A DNA stretch of 64,000 nucleotides from Alligator mississippiensis. Lineage: Eukaryota; Chordata; Crocodylia; Alligatoridae. The notes under the pieces were generated by a model. That model was not told where the DNA came from. It saw nothing but the letters and a program-made list of their open reading frames with translations, and did no database searches. The stretch is taken from positions 361,293,829-361,357,828 of the forward strand of contig NC_081824.1 in NCBI RefSeq assembly GCF_030867095.1, written 5' to 3'. Both the position numbers and the translations under genes were made by a program. This document shows positions 10,533 through 22,855 of the stretch, in pieces (position 1 is the first letter of the stretch; every line of letters begins with the position of its first letter).

Positions 10533-11869
10533 GCCTTTTGTGATGCAGAAATCTGCCCTTTGTTAGATGCTTGACTCTCATCCAGAATCATAGCATCATG
10601 TAAAGGGATTTTTGTCAAGAAGCTGCTCAGAACTCAGATGGCTTCTCTAGTTTCCCTCCTATCAATTTTCTGTCACCTCCTTCCATTTCTTGCTGTGTCT
10701 CTTAGATGAGGTTGCTTTAAAGGTGACTCTGTAGAAAGACTTATTGAATTGATTTTTGGTCTGGAAACTTACTTGGGATCTGAAAGTCAAGCTTGGGACT
10801 TTTTCTGCCTGACCCATTATTTTTACAAACCTGACTCAGTGGACATACATTACAGTTATACTTTATTTGAGGTATATACTTCTGTGCGCCTTGGTTTAAA
10901 GGGCTTGCAACCAAAACTTAATAAGTCTGTTGACTGATTCAAAAGACAGGAAAGAACCCATTTCACTCTTGTATATTTCAGTCAGTTATATGGTCCTAAC
11001 AGAACAAAAAGATTCAAACTCTTATATTTATCAATAAAGTAAATATCTATGCCCACACTTGCACACAGAGTAGCAGTGGAGAAAGAGGGGATGCTTGCTC
11101 TACACTTTTTTTTTGCCTTAACTATGCAGAGGATACAGTACAACTTGCACCAACTTCATGTAATTTGGATTAAATTTGTCCTTAGTCAAAAGTGTATGCT
11201 CTATTTAAAATAAGGTGAAGCATATAAACCTTGTGCTTCATTCCTGCATAGGGATGGAACTTATTTTAGCATCCATTCACATTTTGCTTGCACAGTCTAC
11301 ACTGGACTGAGCATTTGTGTTCAACAAAGACTTGTTCAGTGAGAAAGTGAGGGAAAACTAAGCACATTTTAAGTATAAGTCAGTTGGATGTTGCTCTTAT
11401 AGCAACAAATTGGGCTTGCCTGATATTTTTTCCTCTAGCTCAGTGAAGATAGAAAAGTTAGTATCCTTCCTTTCCATAACAATGGATCAGGAAGGTTTTC
11501 TACAATATTCCACTGCCTGGAAAGTTTGCCCTCCTGGGAGTGGAAGATTTGGTGTGCAAAGAAAACACTGTTTGATGACATTCTGTTAGTGTTGCTACTA
11601 ATTTAAAAAGACAATTAAAAAGGAAGATTTTTTAAAGGGAAAAAACCTCACCTTTGTTACTAACTTGCCAGAGAATTAAAAACTGAAAAAATATGACTCA
11701 TTTTTTCAGCATTATTGCTGTTTCTTTTTGGCATTTAATGATTCTGAGACAAGGAAAGCAATCTGCATAGTCATAAAATTTATAATTTAGAGAAGCTCCT
11801 TAACAGAAGGCTGAGGAAGTTTGGAATTGGGAGATGGTCCCTGAGTTAAGCAGCAGTTAGAAACAAAGG
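10533..11869. other. AT-rich DNA, nothing recognised
   Basis: No repeats with clear ends and no conserved frame. Confidence 0.5.
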
Positions 11870-12122
11870 GGGTGCATCCACACATGCAGTGGACTGCGCA
11901 GTTCTTACTGCTCAATCACTTAGTACTTGCTTAACCAGCATTACTGCACAGTCCTGATGCCACATTACTATTTTTAGCAGCTACTACACAGGAGCAACCA
12001 GCTACTGTGCAGTAGGTCATTGCTACTGCTCAGTAGCGCCTGTGTCACGATTCATGCCCGGTGATGCTATGTTGCCATAGCAATGAGCTATGGTGACATA
12101 GCATCTTGTGTAGATGTGCCCA
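11870..12122. repeat. GCATGTCTAC / CTGTGCAGTA family, copy 2
   Basis: 'GGGGTGCATCCACACATGCA' at the left and 'TGTGTAGATGTGCCC' at the right. It is internally rich in TACTGCACAG/CTGTGCAGTA words and has the hairpin 12063-12105. Confidence 0.72.
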
Positions 12123-13203
12123 GGGTCTACAAAGGTTGCCTACTGCTCCACAATTAAAGTTTATTGTCTAGTTTTTCTTATTTATATATGCCTGTGATTT
12201 TTAAACTTATTGAACACTCCAATCTATATACTATCACTTTGTCACTCCAGTCATTTTTACTTTCCAGTTCTCATGTACTAGAATTAGCACAATCTTTTTG
12301 TTCAACTGTAAGAGAACATTTACACTTAAAAAAACCCTCTCATATTTTAATTTAATGAAAAAGCTGTTAAGTTTATCACTATTTTTATTATAAAAAAAGA
12401 AGCACCAACTACTTACAACCTAGCTAATTCTTTTATGCACTCTACTACCAATGTAGGTATAAGAATTGCACACGAAGCAGGAGAGGCAGCACAGACTTGC
12501 ATAGCTCATTTGCTCCTTTCATTGAGGCATTCAATTAACACTCAATTTCACCTATGACAGACATTGCAAACTGAGGTCTGGCATGATCCGTACTAATCCA
12601 TAGTGCAGGCTATAGCAGTGTTGAAATTTACCTTACTTATTCCTGGTTTCAATTTCTATAAGAAGAAACAAGCCAGAGTATTTCCCCTTTTCTTGGCTGA
12701 ATGGAGAATCAAAAATTTGTTGTTCAATATTATACAGCTGTGAGCCTCTAGGAACCTGGGTGTCAAGAATCTAAATTTAGCATATTTCCAAATGCTGCAG
12801 GCATCCACCTACACAGTTAAAGATGAATGACAATTTTTTAGGCCTAAAATATGTTAAATTAGCAATAAGTACATGTATACCAAAAGTTCCCTGCTGATTT
12901 TTAAATATTTGAATTTCTAAAGCTTTTTAAATTAAAAAAACACCCCATTTTCGTGTGTGCATATACACAAAAACACATATGCATGCATACTGTGACCTTT
13001 GCATATGACTGGGACCCACTTGGACCCAAACTTTGTTTCCATTAGATATGCGCATGCCTATCCATTGAAATACAAGGGCTGCAAAATATGGCCCTCCTGC
13101 AAAATGCATTGTGACAGAGAAATTGATTCATTTCCTACTCCATCAGCATCACTTGCAGATGAAGCCTGAGAGGAAGTTTAAGTCAGGGAAAGAAAGAGAA
13201 ACT
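12123..13203. other. AT-rich DNA, nothing recognised
   Basis: Short frames only. Confidence 0.5.
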
Positions 13204-14032
13204 CCATGTTATAAAAATAGCTTCCAAGTATAGACTTTCAGTGAGTAGACTTTTGTTAACTATCAGTAGTAATATCCTCGGAGGTTACCCTATCGGTAGT
13301 AAATGCTCGTGGTGCTGGCAAGGGGAGGCTGGGTGGACCTCTCTGAGCTGGGGGTGAGGGGGTGCATATGCTCGCCTCTTCTCCCTGAACCCCACATGCA
13401 TGCACACACATACTTTCCCCTCACAGGAACTCACCCCTCCCCCACTCACGATCCCTATGAGGCAGCCCCCCCCCCACCCCTGCTATGAGCTGCCCGCAGC
13501 TCTGTCCAGCTCCCTGCCCCAGCTCCTATTAGATTTACCTGCAGGGAGCTGCTGTCTGGCTGTGTCCCATGATGCTATGCATATGCACAGGGTTGGGCCA
13601 GAAGTGCCATGCTGAGCCTCAGCGGGCGGGTGGTGGTGCTGGGAGGGGTGGCTTAGGGGAAGCTAGGATGAATTTTGGAGTGGCCATAGCCCAGTGCTGC
13701 CACCCTCCCACACAGGTACAACACAGCCCTCCTGGCCTGGCTCAGCCTGAGCCACACCCTCTCCACCAGGCACGGCGTGGCAAGGCGGTCCTGGTCCAAG
13801 CCATGCCCTTCCAGCCCCATTGGTGGAGGGGCCCTGCTCCTGGCTCGCAGGGAAGTAAATGTGAAAGCCACAGTTTTAAACTTGGTGCTGTTTTTCTTTC
13901 CCAATAAGGATACAAAAACCATGTCAAATTTAAAACTGCAACTTTTGTTCCCTACTGATAAAGATCCCAGGGGCCCCAAATTGATAGTGGCCCCTGAGCC
14001 TGGGCCCAGCTGGCCTGTCCATTAATCTGCCT
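13204..14032. repeat. Two-block repeat, order X-Y, with GC-rich continuation
   Basis: Block X is 13204-13275 ('CCATGTTATAAAAATAGC' to 'CAGTAGTAATATC'). Block Y is 13311-13376 ('GGTGCTGGCAAGGGGAGGC' to 'GCATATGCTCGCCT'). The same blocks occur at 40317-40457 in the order Y-X. The right end 'GTCCATTAATCTGCCTATG' resembles the end of a hAT element. Confidence 0.6.
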
Positions 14033-15233
14033 ATGTGCAGCAATTTTTCTATCCTAGGCCAACCATGGGTTAAGAAATTGCTCACTGAGGAAAAAATGTA
14101 TCAAGAGCAATCTCTCATATGTAGGCTGGAACACTATTGGTCCTAAAGAAAGAATCTACACCCCCTGCCAAAACTTAAGGAGTTTTGTGCCTTAGCGTGT
14201 TGTCCTACCTGCAAGTTTCACCAGCTTTGTTTCCCAGATAATCCCACTCTTTATGATATCCTGTACTCACTCTGCTGTGTCTTTTATAGAGCAGTGATCG
14301 ATATGGCCTTAATTTACTGAGTTGAAATTCTGTGGCTGGTCCGCCTTAATTTGTTATATCTGGGTCTGGTCAGGATATAGAGACAGGAAGGAAACTAAGC
14401 TAAATTGTCAGGCTCTTAAAGGATCGGTCCATTCACTGGCAACAGCTAAGCTGATTTTCAATTAATGTCACACTGAAGGCTGAAATGTAAGTTGGAGTTG
14501 GCTTTATTTTATAATGGTTGTTTTACTAGGATGTTCAGTAATTATCCTCTGCAGCAGTCTAAGAATTAGTGTTCATTTAAAACTAAATTCTATTGTTTGT
14601 ACTCGGGCAAACCTGCTTCAGTCAATGAGAGTTTTGTTGTGCTATGGGATGGTCCAAGGACTTAATGCAGTGAGTGATGCAAGACTGATTAATAATACAT
14701 AGCAGAGGTACCTCCAGGGAGGGTGCAGTTGCACATCCCCCCCCACCCTTTGATTCCTGGTCCACCTAAAATTTATAATCAACTGCAGTGGAAGCAGCAT
14801 TTTTATTCAGGCAGCACTGATGGAGCCAATTGATTTCATGGCTTAGTGTAAACTATCTGATTCCTTCTAAATTTCATTCTACAAGTGTTAATGACCCTCT
14901 ATCCTTTTAAATGATCTTGATGTTCAATTAAACAAACTAACCTTTTGTCTGCATTTTCTTTGTCTGTTAGCTGCTCCTGGTAATAGAGCTCCTATTTCAC
15001 AGCCCTGCAGGCTGTTTTTAACTGTAGCTAAAAACATTAACTCAGATATGGAAATAACTTTCAGAGAAGCTTTGGCTGCATTGTCAATATGCTCAAGAAA
15101 GCTAGATTTTGTTTTATGAATCTGAAAGAGGTGCCTATTTAATTCTGATGACTGCAGAAGTAGTGGAACAACATATTTCCACTGATTTTTGTTGTGTTTT
15201 TATATAAAATATGATATAGCAAATTAATGCATG
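14033..15233. other. No gene recognised
   Basis: AT-rich. 'CCTCCAGGGAGGGTGCAG' at about 14711 may be an old repeat piece. Confidence 0.45.
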
Positions 15234-15241
15234 TTCTAATA

Positions 15242-16126
15242 CATGCGTGGGCAATTATTTTGGGTGGAGGGCTGCTTACTGAGTTTTGGCAAGCCGTCGA
15301 GGGCTGCATTGGTAGCCCCACCACTTGACAGGTGCCCCGCCTCCTGGTTGCCACCTTCTGACCAGAAGTCCCACTCCCTAACCTTTGCCACCAGAAGTCC
15401 CTCCCATTGCCCCTGGAAGTACTCCTTTCAACAAGGGGTTTTGCCATCTCGGAACCAGAAAAATACCAAATTATATTCTAAAAAGCGAACATCTACAACA
15501 TTCATTAATTTTATTTCAAACAATATTTTTGTCCTGATTTACATGTGTTTGTGTAGTGTATGTAGAGGCGATTGCACAATAGCTTAAAATAAAGACTTAC
15601 TCTTGTAATTGTGGGGGGCATGAGGGGGTGGGTATAGGTTTGTGGGGGGCTGTGGATGTGTGGGTATCTGGAGTGAGAGAGCATGTGGGTGGGTGTGTGT
15701 ATATGTGGTGTGGATGGGTATGGGGTTTGCCGGGGGCTGGGTGGCTGGGGTGCATAAGGGGATGTGTGGGGTCTGTGTGTATGGCAGTGCGAGGGGGGTG
15801 TGGGTGCATGTGTATGGTGGGGTGTGCATATGGGACTCAGCCCCCCCCCCCACACACACACACACTGTCCCTGCCTGCCCCCTCCCCGTACCAGCACGGC
15901 CCCATGCTCCCTGGTCCAGCAGCCACATGGTGCTGGAGCATGGTGGGGGCAGGAAAGGAATGAAATGGCCGGAGGTGGGCAGGGCTGGGCTGTTCAGTCC
16001 TGCTGAGGCTCCCCCTGGGTCCTACTGATAAATATAAATTTTCTACATTTTTAGGAGCCCCATGGGACAGATAGAATGGCCTGGTGAGCCAGATCCAGCC
16101 CATGGGTCGTATTTTGCCCACCCCTG
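15242..16126. mobile_element. hAT-type element (GGGTGGGCAAA ends), 885 bp
   Basis: The left end is CATGCGTGGGCAATTATTTT. The right end is TTTTGCCCACCCCTG, whose reverse complement is CAGGGGTGGGCAAAA. Flanked by TTCTAATA on both sides (15234-15241 and 16127-16134). GT-rich interior. No transposase frame is recognised, so it is non-autonomous. Confidence 0.88.
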
Positions 16127-16689
16127 TTCTAATACATTTGAATTTGTTTTTGTTCTGATCTTAAACTGAATAATATAACCTCTACTTCTAGTTTTATTTT
16201 TACCTTGATAAAACTGTGTTGTGTTATAGGTCATGATGCATCACATGATATGACCCCCTCTTTTAAAAATCCTAGATCCACCCATTGGTACCTCCCAAGC
16301 TTCACCCCTAGCATTTTTAAGGGAAGATAAACAGAGCCATGTTTTGGAAAGGTTACTGAAAAAAGCGCAACATGAGTTTTAATCATCAGAAAGCAAAGCA
16401 ATTAGACTTCCCAAAAGGAAATTTTATAAGTTTTTACAAGTCAGACAACACTTTTACTACACTATAATTAGAAGCCACTTGACCTTATTAAAAAGCAGCA
16501 CATGGAAGAGTCGCTCCTAATTTGGCAGGCACCTTAAAAACTCCTTTTAAGATATCTGGCCTTCCTATATCTCATTTTATCCCAAAATAAAAACATGAAA
16601 TATTTAATCCTGCATGATGCTGCATGAATATCCCTGTTCTTGGAACGTCTAAAGGATTAGTTTACTGTGACATTATGAGACTTAAGTAG

Positions 16690-16795
16690 AAACCCTTCAA
16701 ATCAAGACCATGAGTGAAATCCTGTCCCATTTAAATCAATGGGAATTTTGTCACTGGCTTCCATGACTGTGCAGGATTATACCCCAAATGCTCAC
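16690..16795. repeat. Ancient sauropsid repeat (GTGAAATCCTG type)
   Basis: 'AGTGAAATCCTGTCCCATTT', 'AAATCAATGGGAATTTTGTC' is a palindromic motif that I recognise as widespread in turtle, crocodilian and bird DNA. Recognised from memory. Confidence 0.5.
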
Positions 16796-16884
16796 ATTTG
16801 TCTGTAAAAGGCACACCACCTATTTAATACTCTGTAAATTATACACATCTATGAGATGGATCAATTAAACTGTAGCTTCCACAC

Positions 16885-17126
16885 CAGGTGCAGCTGGTGA
16901 ACTCAGACTGGTGGGGCGGGTGAAGAGACGCATGGAAGCGGGGTGGGGAGGGGGGGAATTGCAGCCAGCTGGGAGCGGGGTGTGGTTCGTATCTGGCTGG
17001 GAGCAGGGAAGGGATGGAGGTCCTCCCAGCCAGCTGGAAACCCCACCCTGCTTCTCGCTGACTGCATCCCACCCCCGGCATGCCGCTCCACCCACCCCAC
17101 CAGTCTGAGTTCACCAGCCACACCTG
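16885..17126. mobile_element. Short hAT-type element with perfect 8-bp target duplication
   Basis: The ends are CAGGTGCAGCTGGTGAACTC and, reversed, CAGGTGTGGCTGGTGAACTC, extending to ~35 bp of inverted repeat. TTCCACAC flanks both sides (16877-16884, 17127-17134). 242 bases, GC-rich interior. The open frames inside on both strands are artefacts of the inverted repeat. Confidence 0.92.
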
Positions 17127-17134
17127 TTCCACAC

Positions 17135-18496
17135 TGACTTCTTCAATCTATAGCAAATAGAAAAGGAGCGTGGTGTGTGTATGTGTAAAATTGTACAGGC
17201 ACTGTTGTCATTGCCTATATATGTTCACTTTGTGAACAGTGTGTTGCTGTAGCCATGGGATTAGATGAAAATCTTTAGCACTTTGTACCTGGGACCATCT
17301 CCAAATCCACATATTTTTTCTGTATTTGATCTGTCAATATTAGAAAAACAACTATTGTTCAAAATCATTGTACATTGTTTTTCCATGTAGTTGTAAGCAA
17401 CTAATGGCATCTTGGTCTAAAGAGCCACAATCTTGCTTGCAAAAACCAACTTGTAATTGCCAGGTAATACCCCCTGCTGTTCTTATTCTTCCATGTGGCT
17501 GCTATACTATGTCTTTGGTTATCCAAATCCCTCAAAAAAAGAACCTACTGAAAAATTGATTGGAGATTAATTAGTCTGGATAAGATCATGCAACCTGATT
17601 TCTATATTCTTGTCCCTCATATCTGTCCAGAAACAACAAATGCATTGCAAATTCCACATAAGTGCAATGTGTCATGTCTTGCCATGTGTATATTACAGCA
17701 CTGCATCAGGATCTGCATTGACTGTGTTGGGTGGAGCTTGGCCATTGGTTTTAACCCATAAGCCTAAAAGGATTATAACTTGCATATCTTTCTCCTTGTT
17801 GCTATTGGTAGATATGCTCAAACTCTCTTGGTTTTATAAAGAAGGTGCTGCCTTTGACTGGATTTTTCTTCCCATTTGGTCCAAAGTGGCCCAAATCTGT
17901 TCAGAGCACATGCAAAGCCCAACTGATTTTTGGAGAGGAAGATGAATTGTTTTAGTACAGGTATCAGAGACACATAAACCTCTCAACATGTTTACTTAGT
18001 TACACTGAAGCATACCAGAATGTTTTCCATGTAACATATTTTGTAGAGGTGACAAGAGAGAAGACCCAGGAGAGCAGCTTCAGGGATTTAGATCAGATCT
18101 TGGCAAACCTTGTGTTGTTATGCTGCCTTTGTACAATCATGGAAATGCAGCATGTGTATAATATGCTAGAATGGCCAGACAAAGCAGAATTACCTCATCT
18201 GGAAAGTACCACTAATACTTAGAGCTCTGTAAAATTTGTTTGGCAGCCTTTGTTGGCAAAAATACTTTTTTCTGAGTAACCCTTTACTATTACCAAGAGT
18301 CAAAGCTTCCTCCACCCATCAAAATTAAAAAAAAAAAATGCTTCATTCATTTTAAGTCAATTTAAGGTCAGTTCAGTGAATATATTCCTCATATGCTGTC
18401 TGAGAAACAAATAATTCCCATCTAAATAGGATTGCGTCAGGGCTTTGGTTCAAATTAAACAGTCCAAAGATGCATCTGCCTTGACACCCTGACATT
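17135..18496. other. No gene recognised
   Basis: A 111-codon frame (17610-17945) has no domain signal or splice context. The rest is AT-rich. Confidence 0.5.
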
Positions 18497-18504
18497 CAAT
18501 CAAC

Positions 18505-18836
18505 CAGTGGCAACGATTAGGGGGTGCACAGGGGTGCATTCACATCCCCTGAGAGTGCTGGTGCACCCCCTGACAGGCAGCACTCCCCACTTAGGCAACA
18601 GGCGGTGGGGGGCAGGCGGAAGCACCAGTGCCCCCCCTGGGAGTACTGGCTGGGTGTGCCAGGTAAAGCAATGCTGGCACTTCCAGGAGAGCCATTCATG
18701 CTTCTCAGTTGGCCGTGGGGGCCCCCCTCCCCCCGCTTGGTGAGATCAGCCACTGGGGACCCCTTCCCCCCCATTGTTGACTGGCTGCTGAGGGGGCACA
18801 TGCCCCCCTCGACACAGGTGGCACCAGTCACCTATG
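18505..18836. mobile_element. Short hAT-type element with perfect 8-bp target duplication
   Basis: Starts CAGTGGCAACGATTAGG and ends CCAGTCACCTATG. Flanked by CAATCAAC on both sides (18497-18504, 18837-18844). 332 bases, C-rich. Terminal inverted repeats are weak, so the call rests mainly on the target duplication and the CAGTGG start. Confidence 0.78.
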
Positions 18837-18844
18837 CAATCAAC

Positions 18845-21391
18845 TGTGAAGGAACCTACCCTATAGTGAGAATGTGGAGGGAAGCAGTTTCAAACTCAGT
18901 CCCCAACCCAACACATCATGCTCTACAACCTAGTGACTGTGAATATCCTTTGGGCACAGGTAGGATATTGTGCCTAATGTACCATTCCACACCCACTAGA
19001 GAGGAGCCACCTCTTGAGACCTTCTGTGGACCATATAAAATTTGCTTTCAGACTGACCTGGATTCTTGAAAAACATACTGGGGAGGAAAAATATCTCTAC
19101 TCTGTGGAGGGGATAAATTACTGGTAGTTCGTCCATCTTTAATAAATAGTATTCCCATTTACCCACTGCTGAAAAGTCCATTTACATTCCATTTGCAGAA
19201 TAGCAGATCATAAATATTTAATCATGCTTTTCTCTGCAGGTGGCTTGGTTCTCTAGAAGCATCAACTGAAATCCGGAGGAAGACTTGGTAGAGAAAGATA
19301 CCATCTATATTTAAATTCAACACTGATAAAAATATCTACCTGTCCTATAACCATTCTAGCTCAGTTTCTTAAAAGAGAAAAACGTATTTGAAAACAAATA
19401 TTAACAACTGGATTTATATTATAGTACAAACAGATTTTCAGAATAGTATGTTATGTTGTTTAAGAAGCTATTAGGTTAAAGGGATGTTAGTGCTATCAGC
19501 AGCCTGACAAAATACTGGTTGATCCAGCATGACAACAATACCAACATTGCTAAATAATATCTGGTATTTTGAGTGAATTGCCTTGCTTGTTCCTTCTGTC
19601 CCATAATGCTGGCATGAGTTTGCTTGCAAACTTTTTCTTCTGTTTCCATGCAGGATATCTAGATTTCTGTAGTTGACAAAGCAGCTGCCTTTTCTCATGC
19701 GAGCAGACAGATTTGAAGGAGATGCAACTAATTAATTGCCTTGTTTGTGCCTTTAAACAGCACAGCATACCATCAGTAACACCGCATTAGAAAATTATTT
19801 GTTTGGCTAACTACTATATGTACATTCTCCCGAGATGCTGGGTGATGATATATTGATATGCTTGTGCTAGTTTCTTTCTGTTTCTATTCCTGGACTGTCA
19901 CCAAAATTATAGGAATCATGGGATCATAGGAAAGTAGAGGTGGGAGGGACCTACAAGGACATCTAGTCCAGCCTCCTGTTCAAGGCAGGATCATCCTTGA
20001 CTAAGCTATCCCAGCCAAGTGTTGGTCTAATCTGCTTTTGAAACTTTCCAAGGATGGAGATTGCACAGCTTCCCTAGGTAGCCTGTTTCAGTGCTTGAAC
20101 ACTATCTGCCTCCCTCTACACCTGCAGGTAAAGGTGCAATAGGATCTAATACACAATCCATACAATTGCACCTCACTACAAGTGCATGGCAGGAGGTGTG
20201 ATTGTGTGGACTCTGCACTAAGTGCCATTGCGTCTTATTCTTGGTGCAGGAGGAGCCTATGCGTACAAATTAAAGCTCGATAGAAACCAGCTATAAAGTT
20301 ATTACATGTTTTTTAAATTTTTCTCTGAAACTGTGCAGGCACAAGAAGGTTTTAGTTTTATAATGAAAGAAGAGATCTGCATGGAGTCACTGACCCCAGG
20401 AACAGGAGCTTTAAGGAAAACACTAAATATGACAAGATGCAAGATAACACCACAAAAGGTGGCAACACTGTCTGCATCTTATCTCCATGCCAGCTATCCA
20501 GTATTTTGCTCTGGGATTCCAGTGAAAAGGAGGGGCATCAAGATAATTGAAAGGAACTGTAGCATTTCTCCAGATTTGCATTGTCTACAAGACAGTGGAG
20601 TCTCTTTAAGACTCCTCTTTGGAGAGTCAGTTTGGAAGAAGTTAACCTAAATGCCCAGTTCTGTCTACATGTTTGTCACAGTTAAAAGTGGGATTCAAAC
20701 CTAGTGCAGTTAGGGATTGACTTGACACCTCTTGCAATTAATGGCAGAAAGGCTTTAAAAACAATACCACAAATGAGCTATAAAACTAAATGACAGAAAA
20801 ATACTCCTTCCCAATATTCAGTAAATGAGCTATCATAAAGTCCTAGTATATTTTAGCTGTGACAATTTCTCTCACCCATGCAGGCAGGATGTGGTTCCTG
20901 TCTTTACAGCCTTCACCTGTCACCTGGGAGTGGAAAGCTGGGTGCTGAAGGATTTCTCTGTCCCTCCTGGAGTGCACACCTTGCCGGTAACTCTGTTTCA
21001 TTCTTATACAGTTCAATTTTTATAGCTTCAAAGCATTCCTCTCTGGTAGTTGGTTGATTAAAGTTCAAACAAAAGCAGGTAGGAAGGGATCATCACATTA
21101 CAATTGCTAACTGTTTGGCTCCTGTTTTGGAGCATTTAGGTGTGAAACTTGTTTTTGCAAGCTTTTGATTAGTCTGGAGGTTATACTTCAATCCAATGGG
21201 ATGGGTCTTGATTAACTGAACAAAATACTTTGGGACATCAAACACAGGATGCTGTCTTTGGGTAATTGCTTTAGCAAAACAGTAGAATTCACAAGTTTGC
21301 GTTGCTTTAACAATAGTCTGCACTGGTGATGGTCTATGGAGACATTTGCAAAACACTAGACAGACACTGAATGCCTGCTTTGAGAAATATG
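18845..21391. other. No gene recognised apart from the CR1 3' piece
   Basis: A 114-codon plus-strand frame (20306-20650) and a 134-codon minus-strand frame (21093-21497, partly CR1 3' UTR) lack recognisable domains. Confidence 0.5.
19910..20115 (-). mobile_element. CR1 LINE 3' fragment
   Basis: On the + strand 'ATCATGGGATCATAG...GGGAGGGACCT...CATCTAGTCCAG' is the reverse complement of a CR1 3' UTR. It then runs into the end of ORF2. About 200 bases, diverged. Confidence 0.75.
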
Positions 21392-21493
21392 CCTTCATAG
21401 ATTTCATAGATTTCATAGACCTTAGGGCTGGAAGGGACCTCGGAAGATCATCGAGTCCAGCCCCCCGCCCAAAGGGCAGGACGTCAGCTGGGG

Positions 21494-22855
21494 TCATAGG
21501 ATCCCAGCAAGATAAGCATCCAGTTTCATCTTGAAGGTGTTCAATGAAGGCGCTTGAACGACCTCCGGTGGCAGGCTGTTCCAGACCTTGGGGGCTCGGA
21601 CAGTAAAGAAATTCTTCCTTATGTCCAGCCTGAAACGATCTTGTAGTAGTTTGTGACCATTCGTCCTCGTCATCCCTTGGGGCGCTCTGGTGAACAAACG
21701 TTCCCCTAGATACTGGTGGTCACCCCTGATAAACTTGTAGGTGGCCATCAGATCACCCCTGAGCCTGCGCTTTTCCAGGCTAAAGAGCCCCAGGGCTCTC
21801 AGCCTGTCATCATAGGGTCTGCTTCCCTGACCTCTGATCATGCGCGTGGCTCTTCTCTGGACTCTCTCAAGCTTCTCCACATCCTTTTTGAATTGTGGAG
21901 CCCAAAACTGGACGCAGTACTCCAGCTGCGGCCTCACTAAGGCCGAGTACAGGGGGAGAATGACGTCCCAGGATTTGCTTGAGAAGCATCTATGGATGCA
22001 AGCCAGCGTTTTGGTCGCTTTACTAGCCGCAGCATCGCATTGCAGGCTCATGTTCATCTTGTGGTCAATGATGACCCCCAAGTCTCTTTCTTCCATAGTG
22101 CTAACCAACATAGCACTGCCGAGCCTATAAGGATGCTGCGGGTTTTTTTTCCCAAGGTGGAGAACCTTGCATTTATCGGCGTTGAACACCATCAGATTCT
22201 CATCCGCCCACTTGCTGAGCCTGTCCAGGTCAGCCTGGATCACCCGCCTGTCTTCTGGTGTGGATGCTTTGCCCCAAAGTTTGGTGTCATCGGCGAACTT
22301 GGTCAGTCCGCTTTTGACTCCAGTGTCCACATCATTAATGAAGATGTTGAACAGTATGGGTCCAAGGACAGAGCCCTGGGGGACCCCACTGGTCACAGGA
22401 CACCACGATGAGTGCCTTCCATCAATTACTACCCTCTGGGTCCGACCCCGGAGCCAATTTTCCAGCCAGTGGATCGTGGGGGACCCAAGGTGACAATTGG
22501 CCAGTTTCTCCAAGAGACGATCATGGGACACCAGATCGAAGGCTTTTTTGAAGTCAAGATATATGACATCAATCTCTTCTCTCTTGTCCAGGTGATAGGT
22601 CACCTGGTCATAGAAGGAAATGAGATTGGTCAAGCAAGACCTACCCGCAACAAACCCGTGCTGGCTATCCCTTAAGATGTTGGCGTCGGCCAGTCCATTA
22701 AGGATGGCCTCCTTAATAAACTTTTCTAAGATCTTCCCCGGGATAGAAGTCAGGCTGATGGGCCTATAGTTAGCCGGATCCACTTTCCTCCCTTTCTTGA
22801 AGATAGGCACCACGTTGGCCTTCTTCCAGTCTTGGGCACTACCCCAGAGCGCCAA
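21494..22855 (-). CDS. CR1 ORF2, reverse transcriptase part
   Basis: Open for 453 codons from an internal Met; the true ORF2 start is in the endonuclease frame upstream. Motifs in order are NYRPISL (~29-35), VIYLDFKKAFD with catalytic Asp101, SGVPQGSVLGP, and KFADD with Asp189 and Asp190, as expected for CR1 reverse transcriptase. The C-terminal part carries RPQLEYCVQFWAP, ERVQRRATRMI, GLFSLEKRRLRGD and WNSLPPEVV, and ends in YLAGIL. The same C-terminal sequence recurs in the CR1 fragments at 7700-8285 and 51540-52070. Confidence 0.94.
   Translation of the reverse strand: MALWGSAQDWKKANVVPIFKKGRKVDPANYRPISLTSIPGKILEKFIKEAILNGLADANILRDSQHGFVAGRSCLTNLISFYDQVTYHLDKREEIDVIYLDFKKAFDLVSHDRLLEKLANCHLGSPTIHWLENWLRGRTQRVVIDGRHSSWCPVTSGVPQGSVLGPILFNIFINDVDTGVKSGLTKFADDTKLWGKASTPEDRRVIQADLDRLSKWADENLMVFNADKCKVLHLGKKNPQHPYRLGSAMLVSTMEERDLGVIIDHKMNMSLQCDAAASKATKTLACIHRCFSSKSWDVILPLYSALVRPQLEYCVQFWAPQFKKDVEKLERVQRRATRMIRGQGSRPYDDRLRALGLFSLEKRRLRGDLMATYKFIRGDHQYLGERLFTRAPQGMTRTNGHKLLQDRFRLDIRKNFFTVRAPKVWNSLPPEVVQAPSLNTFKMKLDAYLAGIL

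Noticed and set aside
15511-16028. Several overlapping His/Pro- or Gly/Val-rich frames
   Set aside because: GT/CA-rich interior of the hAT element at 15242-16126.
16839-17137. Five overlapping open frames on both strands
   Set aside because: Caused by the inverted-repeat element 16885-17126.
17610-17945. 111-codon frame as a host exon
   Set aside because: No flanking splice sites of quality, no known domain, AT-rich codon use like the surroundings.
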